Part shown: one piece after another, positions 1 to 5,588 of the stretch
How positions within the stretch are numbered: position 1 is the stretch's first letter
Layout: every line of letters begins with the position of its first letter
NCBI GenBank assembly: GCA_958407555.1
Contig: CATYJC010000053.1
Location: 1-11,474, forward strand
Direction of reading: 5' to 3'
DNA length: 11,474 bases
DNA from: an uncultured Collinsella sp.
GTDB lineage: Bacteria > Actinomycetota > Coriobacteriia > Coriobacteriales > Coriobacteriaceae
The notes under the pieces: model-generated
Told to the model about the DNA's origin: nothing
Databases searched by the model: none
The model's input: only the letters and a program-made list of their open reading frames with translations
Position numbers and translations under genes: made by a program

Positions 1-833
1 TGCGGCTCGCAAGCGCCAAGGGCTCCAAAGCGATGGAGCGTTGCGGCGGGCGTGGTGTAGGCGAGCCGCAGCTGATGCTCGACAGGGGCACATCCGTCAT
101 TTTTGTAATGAGCCGCGTAGTACTGCGCGATGCTGGCGTTCATCTCGCTGCCATTGCGATGGCGCTCAAACTGGCGTCTGCAGGTCTCGATGATCTTTGC
201 TACCGACTTGGGTGCCGTCGCGGGAACAAGGGCGAGATAGCCCTCAAATAGCTCGTTGATGCTCAGGAGGCACAGCAGGTCGATCAGCGTCCTTATGGCT
301 GCTCCCTCGGCAGAAAAGTGCGCGGTCATGCGGTTATATCGGTTGCGGTCGACGATGGCCGCATGGGGTCTTGGAGTTTTCTGCCCCGTGGTCCCGGGCT
401 TTTGCCGCGCCTGTGTATTGAGCTCGACGTTGCAGCGCTTGAGGCCGTCCAACGGAAGGAACAGTGCGGTGCGCAGGGTGTTCCGCTTGCTTTCGAGTTT
501 ATGACGCTCGTCGGGTTCCCATGCGAGCTTGAGTTTCGTGTCGAGCGCCGTAAGCATATGGGCTAGGCAGCCTACGGTAAGAACGTACGAATCGTTGTCG
601 CGTTTTGGGGCATAGGGGTCTGTCAGCTTGCGAATGTCGGGGTCGCCCATGATCTTTGTGCAGCGTTTCAGCAGTTGAGGGTGGTCGGCCAAGATCGTCG
701 CGAGCGGTAGCGACGCGTAGTTCTTGATAGTCGCGGCGGCAAAGGCGGCGCCATATTCGTTTGCATATGCTCGCTCAATGCGGGCATCCAGAATGCTTTT
801 CTTATCGCCGTCTTCAGCGTGGTGGTTTGTCAT
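1..833 (-). CDS. Unrecognised protein, 3' end beyond left edge
   Basis: An open frame of 277 codons without a stop runs leftward from ATG at 833 and leaves the window, so the C-terminus is missing. The start is preceded by GGAGA about 5 bases upstream, a good ribosome binding site. The protein begins MTNHHAEDGDKKSILDARIE and reads as soluble and mostly helical, with no signal peptide. It is rich in Arg, Lys, Ala and Leu. A basic stretch around residues 130-165 (RQKPGTTGQKTPRP) looks like a linker. A more hydrophobic helix follows near residues 178-200 (IRTLIDLLCLLSINELFEGYLAL). I do not recognise the family and see no catalytic motif. It could be a regulatory or phage-type accessory protein, but nothing visible decides this. 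That it is a real gene rests on the long open frame, the RBS and an upstream promoter-like sequence on the same strand. Confidence 0.72.
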   Translation of the reverse strand, partial: MTNHHAEDGDKKSILDARIERAYANEYGAAFAAATIKNYASLPLATILADHPQLLKRCTKIMGDPDIRKLTDPYAPKRDNDSYVLTVGCLAHMLTALDTKLKLAWEPDERHKLESKRNTLRTALFLPLDGLKRCNVELNTQARQKPGTTGQKTPRPHAAIVDRNRYNRMTAHFSAEGAAIRTLIDLLCLLSINELFEGYLALVPATAPKSVAKIIETCRRQFERHRNGSEMNASIAQYYAAHYKNDGCAPVEHQLRLAYTTPAATLHRFGALGACEP

Positions 834-1436
834 AGCTTCTCCAATCGGTTGATGTTCGTGCTGTTTGTTGATGTGTTGGTTGTCGTGAGTGATGTGCTTG
901 CCGTGGGTGATGTGCTGACGTTGGGGTGCTATGCGGTTTTCAATGAGCCCGTGAGGCAGTTGCTGCAGGGGCGGGATGGAACGGCCCATGCAAGGCGGAA
1001 GGCATCGTGCTCAAAATCGAGACAGCAATGCCCTGGGCGCCTCACATGTGGCAGTTACCTCATTAAGTTGTCATTGCGTTTGGGGTTGTACTTTGCCGAT
1101 CTTCCTTCTCTTACACGCTGAAAACTGAAACTGAATATGCTCGATCAAACGATGACCACCAGAGCGTTCATTTTTAAAGTACGTTCGTTTTGCTGATTTG
1201 ACAAGACTAATTTTGAAATTTTTTCTACGGGGTGAAACGAGGTTCGTGGAACGGTCGCGCTTGGTGTCGCCAGCTATGTATGTGGTGGCTCAGCGTTTGG
1301 CTGGAACGATTGAGCCCCGAGATGGCGTCCCGTTCATGTTCGGGACAATATGACTTTTTACCCGTTGCAGACAGAGCCGCCGTGGGTGTTCTGTATGATG
1401 GCTCAGACAAGGTTGTTCAATGACAGGGAGGCATAT
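834..1436. other. Gene-free stretch with leader-like structure
   Basis: No convincing gene is seen on either strand; the open frames here lack ribosome binding sites and plausible protein composition. The stretch contains the candidate divergent promoter region near 1176-1204 and imperfect direct repeats of a GTTGATGT/GGTGATGT unit at about 848, 867, 888 and 906. It also holds two small perfect inverted repeats: GGCTCA/TGAGCC (1287-1292 with 1311-1316) and GTCCCG/CGGGAC (1327-1332 with 1341-1346). A second TGGCTCAG copy at 1399-1406 could pair with the 1311-1316 arm instead. The part from about 1210 to 1436 would be the untranslated leader of the HAD gene if transcription starts at the plus-strand TTGACA. 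I could not match it to a known riboswitch class. Confidence 0.5.
1176..1204 (-). promoter_or_regulatory. Candidate sigma-70 promoter for the leftward gene
   Basis: On the minus strand, TTGTCA (1204-1199) is followed after exactly 17 bases by TACTTT (1181-1176), an AT-rich run and then the leader of the leftward gene. The -35 matches consensus at 5 of 6 positions, the -10 at 3 of 6. If used, it would give an untranslated leader of roughly 335 bases. The same bases also read TTGACA (1198-1203) on the plus strand, a perfect -35 pointing toward the HAD gene, but no good -10 lies at the right distance (TTTTCT at 1221). Divergent promoters sharing one -35 region are therefore possible. Confidence 0.35.
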
Positions 1437-2279
1437 ATGGCAATCAAAGCCATCGCAATGGATATCGACGGTACGCTCACCAACGACCAAAAGGTCATCA
1501 GCCCGCGTACGCGCGAGAAGCTGCTCGCGGCGCAGGAGTCGGGAATTAAGCTCATCTTGGCTTCGGGTCGTCCCGCATGGGGGCTGCACGCCTTGGCGCA
1601 GGAGCTCGACCTTCAAAACCATGACGGTCTGCTAGTCGCTTTCAATGGCGCGCATGTGGTCGACGCTCAGACCGATGAGGTCCTTTTTGACCAGGCCATG
1701 CCGGCTGACGAGCTGCATCGCCTGATTGATCATCTGCGTAATTTTGACGTGATCCCTATGATTTCGCTCGGTCGTAATCTGCACGTCGAGGATTCGTACC
1801 ATTGCATGATCACGCTGCCTGACGGCTCGCAGAAGAATATCGTCAAGTATGAGCGCGATGCGTGCGATCTTAAGATTCGCGAGGTCGAGAGCTTGCATGA
1901 GGTTGTGGACGCTTATCCCGTGGACAAGCTGCTGACGGCGGGCGATCCGGCCTACCTGCAGGCGCATTACGAGGAGATGTATGCGCCCTTTAAGCAGACG
2001 CTTTCGGGCATGTTTACGGCCGACTGGTACTTTGAGTACACAGCGCCCGGTATCGACAAGGCCCGTGCGCTCGAGGGTGCCCTGCCCAAGCTCGGCATCG
2101 ATGCCAGCGATGTCGTATCGTTTGGCGACGGCCAGAACGACAAGTCCATGATTGAGTGGGCCGGCACGGGTGTAGCCATGGGCAACGCCGTCGATGAGGT
2201 TAAGGCTGTGGCCCAGATGGTGACCGCCAATAACAACGAAGATGGTATTGCGGTGGCGCTGGATAAGCTGCTGGGCTAG
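1437..2279 (+). CDS. Cof-type HAD-IIB family phosphatase
   Basis: A 280-residue cytosolic hydrolase of the haloacid dehalogenase superfamily, subfamily IIB (Cof/YidA group). These enzymes remove phosphate from sugar phosphates and other small metabolites through an aspartyl-phosphate intermediate. All four HAD motifs are visible: DIDGT (nucleophile D9, acid/base D11), ASGRP around S43, K208 in the GIDKARAL segment typical of the family, and GDGQND with the Mg-binding aspartates D231 and D235. The C2-type cap lies between about residues 85 and 195. Length is normal for the family. I place the start at ATG 1437 because AGGGAGG (1425-1431) sits 5 bases upstream. An in-frame ATG at 1350 would add 29 residues that resemble no HAD N-terminus. 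Substrate cannot be told from sequence. It appears to be transcribed alone, since a terminator-like hairpin follows the stop. Confidence 0.9.
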   Translation: MAIKAIAMDIDGTLTNDQKVISPRTREKLLAAQESGIKLILASGRPAWGLHALAQELDLQNHDGLLVAFNGAHVVDAQTDEVLFDQAMPADELHRLIDHLRNFDVIPMISLGRNLHVEDSYHCMITLPDGSQKNIVKYERDACDLKIREVESLHEVVDAYPVDKLLTAGDPAYLQAHYEEMYAPFKQTLSGMFTADWYFEYTAPGIDKARALEGALPKLGIDASDVVSFGDGQNDKSMIEWAGTGVAMGNAVDEVKAVAQMVTANNNEDGIAVALDKLLG

Positions 2280-2302
2280 AATCGCCGATTAATGCATGAT
2301 TC

Positions 2303-2330
2303 GGGCGCCTGCTCGCGGGCGTCCTTTTGT
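2303..2330 (+). terminator. Intrinsic terminator after the Cof-type HAD gene
   Basis: GGGCGCC (2303-2309) pairs with GGCGTCC (2318-2324), including one G-U pair, around an 8-base loop, and TTTTGT follows directly. It lies between the stop at 2279 and the next gene. It argues against the upstream ATG at 2296 being the start of the second HAD gene. Confidence 0.6.
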
Positions 2331-2343
2331 TAGGGAGGGTGCC

Positions 2344-3003
2344 GTGTCCGCATTTCCGTTCGACGCCGTTATCTTTGACATGGACGGCGTCATTGTCGAT
2401 ACCGAGTATTACTACTTGGGCGAGACTGCCGCGTTTGCCAAGGAGCTGGGGCTTAATCTGACTCAAGAGGAGTTGAATGGGCAGGTCGGTACCTCCCATC
2501 AGTTCTTCCTGCATATGCTGGTCGATTGGTTTGAGCGCGCCGGTAAGGGGCATTTCACTGGCGAGGAAGCGTTGGCCCGTTGGGACGAGTGGGCGCATAA
2601 ACGTCCGCGCGACTATCAGGCTTTGATTAACCCAGGCGCCGTGGATACGATTCGAGAGCTGCCGCGCCGTGGCGTTCGCGTGGCGCTTGCCAGCTCGTCT
2701 CCCATGGTTAGCATCGAGGAAGTGCTCAACGCATGCGGGCTGTCGGATGCCTTTGAGTATGTGGTGAGCGGCGAGCAGTTTAAGGAGAGCAAGCCCGAGC
2801 CCGACATCTACCTGCATGCGCTGGATCTGCTGGGGCTGCCCGCGAATCGCTGCTGCTGCGTTGAGGACTCGGTGCCTGGCATCACTGCCGGCAAGCGAGC
2901 CGGTCTGACAGTCATTGCCAAGCGCGAGGAACGCTTTGGCTTTAGCCAGGATGCCGCGGACAAGATTATCGACCAGCTGCCGGAGCTGCTCACGCTTTCT
3001 TAG
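2344..3003 (+). CDS. HAD subfamily IA phosphatase, beta-phosphoglucomutase-like
   Basis: A 219-residue HAD-superfamily protein of the beta-phosphoglucomutase/sugar-phosphatase type. Seen directly: FDMDGVIVDTE with nucleophile D12 and acid/base D14, the serine-rich motif II ASSSP (117-119), motif III lysine K150 in KESKPEPDIY, and motif IV VEDSVPGI with E174 and D175. The helical C1 cap occupies roughly residues 18-95. Family members either isomerise beta-glucose 1-phosphate or dephosphorylate hexose and other phosphates; the motifs do not separate these. The start is assigned to GTG 2344 because AGGGAGGG (2332-2339) lies 4 bases upstream and the protein then begins just before the DxD motif, as in homologues. 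An in-frame ATG at 2296 would put the terminator hairpin of the preceding gene inside the coding sequence. It is followed by its own terminator. Confidence 0.88.
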   Translation: MSAFPFDAVIFDMDGVIVDTEYYYLGETAAFAKELGLNLTQEELNGQVGTSHQFFLHMLVDWFERAGKGHFTGEEALARWDEWAHKRPRDYQALINPGAVDTIRELPRRGVRVALASSSPMVSIEEVLNACGLSDAFEYVVSGEQFKESKPEPDIYLHALDLLGLPANRCCCVEDSVPGITAGKRAGLTVIAKREERFGFSQDAADKIIDQLPELLTLS

Positions 3004-3004
3004 G

Positions 3005-3026
3005 AGCGCGGTGGTTGCGCGTTTTT
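3005..3026 (+). terminator. Intrinsic terminator after the second HAD gene
   Basis: AGCGCG (3005-3010) pairs with CGCGTT (3018-3023), with one G-U pair, around a 7-base loop. A run of five T (3022-3026) overlaps the foot of the stem. It starts two bases after the stop codon. Confidence 0.55.
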
Positions 3027-3073
3027 CGGGTCAGATGAGTAAATACCCGACATTTTGGTGCGGCAGCAAGCAT

Positions 3074-3135
3074 ACTTAATGCTAATGCGGGCTTAAGGGC
3101 TTGCTGAATGCCCTTGGGCCCGCATTAGACTTAAT
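3074..3135. repeat. Long inverted repeat flanked by a 7-bp direct repeat
   Basis: CTAATGCGGGCTTAAGGGC (3082-3100) pairs continuously with 3110-3128 over 19 base pairs: 11 perfect, two G-T wobbles, then 6 perfect, around a 9-base loop. The element is flanked by ACTTAAT on both sides (3074-3080 and 3129-3135), which would look like a target duplication, although the TTAA cores can also pair and lengthen the stem. It ends 25 bases before the GntR start. There is no T-run, so it is not a normal intrinsic terminator. Possible roles are a regulator binding site, a leader structure in the regulator mRNA, or a small mobile repeat. The symmetry is certain; the role is not. Confidence 0.6.
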
Positions 3136-3153
3136 TGTGCTGGGAGAGGGTAT

Positions 3154-3897
3154 ATGCCACCGACTGAAGGGCTAACTGACGGTAAAGCAGCGATACCGCT
3201 GTACCAACAGGTTATCGATATCATTAAAAACGAAATTAACTCCGGTGCCTACAAGGCGGGCGCGCGGATACCCAACGAATTCGAATTGGCTGAGAGCTAT
3301 AAAGTTAGCCGCGTTACCGTGCGACGCGCTATTGAGGAGCTCGTCCAGCAGGGCTATCTAACGAAGCGGCAGGGGAAAGGCACGTTTGTCAATGCCCCCA
3401 AGCTTAAGCGCAAGATTCGCCAGAAGGATGACGTCCAGAGTTTTTCGGACGCATGCCGCGTTAACGGAATGGAGCCGGGGGCGTGCGTCATTTCGAGAAA
3501 GAAACTGCCGGCGGATTCCACCGAAGCGCAGTTCTTTGGTGTTCCCGTTGGAACTGATTTGATTTGCGTTGAGCGTGTGCGTACTGCCGATGGAGTCCCC
3601 GTCATGCTCGAGAACAACATATACGTTTACGAGGACAACGCTTATCTATCAACGGCACCTCTATCTAACCAATCCATTTTTGAGTTCGTGCGCAACCGGA
3701 CGGGCCGTACGCCCGCGTTTACCGACCCGTGCACACTCGAGATCGCGTGCGCGTCGCCCGAGGTCGCTCGGCTGTTGGCAGTTCCCGTTGGCGAACCCTT
3801 GTTTTATATGGAAGCCTTCTTTTTCGATGAGCAGCGGCGGCCGTTTATCATCGGTCGTCAGCGAATCGTTGGGTCTCGCTACGTTTTTGACATCTAG
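3154..3897 (+). CDS. frlR: GntR-family (HutC/UTRA) transcriptional regulator of the sugar-amine operon
   Basis: A 247-residue DNA-binding regulator of the HutC subfamily of GntR proteins, which usually repress a neighbouring catabolic operon until a pathway metabolite binds. The N-terminal winged helix-turn-helix spans about residues 14-80. It has PLYQQVIDIIKNEI, the recognition-helix region VSRVTVRRAIEELVQQGYL (51-69) and the wing GKGTFV (74-79). The C-terminal part, about 92-242, has UTRA-domain features (GVPVGTDLICVERVR, MLENNIY, RLLAVPVGEPLFYME). Length is normal. The start ATG is preceded by GGGAGAGGG. It is encoded on the same strand as the transporter and enzymes downstream but separated from them by about 220 bases holding a hairpin, a promoter candidate and a palindrome. 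By position it should be the FrlR/FraR counterpart; effector and repressor role are inferred. The symbol is given by analogy. Confidence 0.85.
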   Translation: MPPTEGLTDGKAAIPLYQQVIDIIKNEINSGAYKAGARIPNEFELAESYKVSRVTVRRAIEELVQQGYLTKRQGKGTFVNAPKLKRKIRQKDDVQSFSDACRVNGMEPGACVISRKKLPADSTEAQFFGVPVGTDLICVERVRTADGVPVMLENNIYVYEDNAYLSTAPLSNQSIFEFVRNRTGRTPAFTDPCTLEIACASPEVARLLAVPVGEPLFYMEAFFFDEQRRPFIIGRQRIVGSRYVFDI

Positions 3898-3907
3898 GAC
3901 ATTGCGA

Positions 3908-3947
3908 ATGGAAGCGCCCGGTGGATCATCTCACCGGGTGTTTCCAT
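3908..3947 (+). terminator. 16-bp hairpin downstream of the regulator gene, probable terminator
   Basis: ATGGAAGCGCCCGGTG (3908-3923) pairs with 3932-3947 over all 16 positions, including two G-U pairs, around the 8-base loop GATCATCT. The core CCCGGTG/CACCGGG is perfect. The 3' arm contains GTGTTT but no clean T-run follows, so termination may be partial. It begins 11 bases after the regulator stop and would insulate the regulator from the downstream operon. Confidence 0.5.
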
Positions 3948-4007
3948 ACCGTTCACGGCGCAAACGCAACCGTTCAACCGCGTTGCGGCAATCAGTTTGA
4001 AATTATC

Positions 4008-4036
4008 TTGATGAAGGAAAAAGCTGCTGGTAATCT
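4008..4036 (+). promoter_or_regulatory. Candidate promoter of the transporter-led operon
   Basis: TTGATG (4008-4013) is followed after 17 bases by TAATCT (4031-4036). A TG one base upstream of the -10 hexamer (4028-4029) makes it an extended -10 element. Transcription would start near 4043, directly before the palindrome at 4051-4073 and about 70 bases before the transporter ATG. Each hexamer is an imperfect match, so this is a proposal supported mainly by position. Confidence 0.35.
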
Positions 4037-4050
4037 ATGGGACGTCATAG

Positions 4051-4073
4051 AACGTTTGCCTTGTGCAAACGTT
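4051..4073. promoter_or_regulatory. Perfect 9-5-9 palindrome, probable repressor operator
   Basis: AACGTTTGC (4051-4059) and GCAAACGTT (4065-4073) are exact reverse complements around CTTGT. The site lies 43 bases upstream of the transporter start and just downstream of the candidate promoter, which is where a repressor would block transcription. The obvious candidate ligand is the adjacent GntR regulator. A related half-site GCAAACG occurs at 3960-3966. The arrangement also resembles LacI-type operators, but no LacI gene is in the window. As RNA it would form a 9-bp hairpin in the leader. Confidence 0.55.
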
Positions 4074-4115
4074 GAAGCGAGATGCGATGCAGTCTCGAGT
4101 TCTTTGGAGGTATCT

Positions 4116-5579
4116 ATGTCAGATACGAAGGCGAAGAAGACAAACAGACGTTTTAAGTTCAAATTACCGCATGTCTATACGATCATGTTCTTGCTGATCG
4201 TTGTCTTTGCGGTCCTGACTTGGATTGTTCCCTCTGGTCAGTATCAGCGCAAGACGATTTCGACAGCGGCGGGCGAGCGTGAAGTTGCCGTTGCTGGAAC
4301 CTATGAACAGGTCGATAAGAACTACACCGATTCAGAGACCGGCGAGACCATCAATCTGGGCCAGGATATCTTCGCGGTCCTGCAAGCGCCCACCAAGGGT
4401 ATCCAAGAGGCTGCCGACGTCGTTGCGTTCGTCTTATTGATTGGCGGATCGTTCGCAATCATCACCAAGACCAACGCTTTGAATGCCGGCATGAGCCGTG
4501 TGATTAAAAAGCTCAAGAACAAGGACATCCTCATCATTCCCATCACGATGACGTTGCTGTCCATTTGCGGCACTACGTTTGGTATGTCTGAGGAAGCCCT
4601 GCCGTTCTATGCCATCTTCATTCCCATCATGATGGGTATCGGGTATGACTCGATGACGGCGTTTATCATCTGCTTTCTTGGTCCTAACCTGGGATATTGT
4701 GCTTCGACCATCGACCCGTTTAATGTTTTGATCGCCCAAGGCATTATTGGTATCGAGGGCAATCCTCAGCTGTGGCTGCGCGCCGTTTCTTGGGTCATCT
4801 TCACTGCCGTCGGTATCGCATGGGCCATGCGCTATGCCATGCGTGTCAAGAAAAACCCCGAGTCGTCCATTACGTACGAGGACGACAAGCTCAAGCGTGT
4901 TGAGTTTTCCGTGACCGATGCCTCCATCGAGGAAGAGTTCACTACCCGTCAGAAGCTCGTGCTTATCGATTTTGCCTGCGGTATGGGCATTATCGTCTGG
5001 GGTCTTGTTACCCAGGGCTGGTACATGAATGAGATTTCCGCCGTGTTCCTTGGTATGGGCTTGCTTGCCGGTATCCTGGGCGGCCTTGACCAGCAGACGA
5101 TCGCCGAGGAGTTCGTTAAAGGCATTGCTGACTTTGCGTACGCCGCCATCGTCATCGGCATCGCTCGCGGCATCTTGGTCATTGCAGAGGGTGGCATGAT
5201 CATCGACACCATCCTCCAGGCGCTCGCTACTGCACTCGCCGGTGCGCCCGCCGCCGTCTACACCACGTTTATGTATATCGTCCTTGGCCTGCTCTCTTTG
5301 CTGGTTCCCTCGAGCTCTGGACTTGCGGCGCTCACCATGCCCGTCATGGGTCCGCTGACCGAGCTTATGGGCCTCAATCCCGAAGCCGCCGTTACCGCGC
5401 TCCAGTTTGCTAATCAGACCATCAACACCATCAGTCCCGTGGCGGGCATGACGGTCGCCGGCCTTGCCGTGGCTAAGATTTCGTTTGGCCAATGGTGGAA
5501 GACCATTTGGAAGTTCTTCATCTTCATGGTCGTCTTTGGCCTGATCGTAACGGCAATCTCTGGCATGCTTCCGGTGTAG
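4116..5579 (+). CDS. YfcC/DcuC-family transporter, likely sugar-amine importer
   Basis: A 487-residue inner-membrane carrier of the YfcC branch of the C4-dicarboxylate carrier (DcuC) superfamily, whose members move amino acids, dicarboxylates and related anions. The N-terminal signature PHVYTIMFLLIVVFAVLTWIVPSGQYQR (about 18-45) is typical of YfcC proteins and includes the first membrane segment. About ten to twelve hydrophobic segments follow, for example near 100-118, 138-190, 222-242, 281-322, 343-365, 378-400 and 465-485. Two conserved loops, GMSEEALPF (156-164) and VPSSSGLAALTMPVMGPL (397-414), mark the pseudo-symmetric substrate-binding hairpins. ATG 4116 is the start because GGAGG (4106-4110) lies 5 bases upstream; an in-frame ATG further upstream (3921) falls inside a hairpin. 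It heads the catabolic operon, so import of a fructosyl-amino acid is inferred. It takes the place of E. coli FrlA and recalls FraA of the fructose-asparagine locus. Confidence 0.85.
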   Translation: MSDTKAKKTNRRFKFKLPHVYTIMFLLIVVFAVLTWIVPSGQYQRKTISTAAGEREVAVAGTYEQVDKNYTDSETGETINLGQDIFAVLQAPTKGIQEAADVVAFVLLIGGSFAIITKTNALNAGMSRVIKKLKNKDILIIPITMTLLSICGTTFGMSEEALPFYAIFIPIMMGIGYDSMTAFIICFLGPNLGYCASTIDPFNVLIAQGIIGIEGNPQLWLRAVSWVIFTAVGIAWAMRYAMRVKKNPESSITYEDDKLKRVEFSVTDASIEEEFTTRQKLVLIDFACGMGIIVWGLVTQGWYMNEISAVFLGMGLLAGILGGLDQQTIAEEFVKGIADFAYAAIVIGIARGILVIAEGGMIIDTILQALATALAGAPAAVYTTFMYIVLGLLSLLVPSSSGLAALTMPVMGPLTELMGLNPEAAVTALQFANQTINTISPVAGMTVAGLAVAKISFGQWWKTIWKFFIFMVVFGLIVTAISGMLPV

Positions 5580-5588
5580 GTGGTTGTG

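Noticed and set aside
819..1121. 100-codon plus-strand frame opposite the start of the unrecognised gene
   Set aside because: No RBS, repetitive Val/Leu-rich translation produced by the GATGT repeats, and it overlaps the well-supported leftward start.
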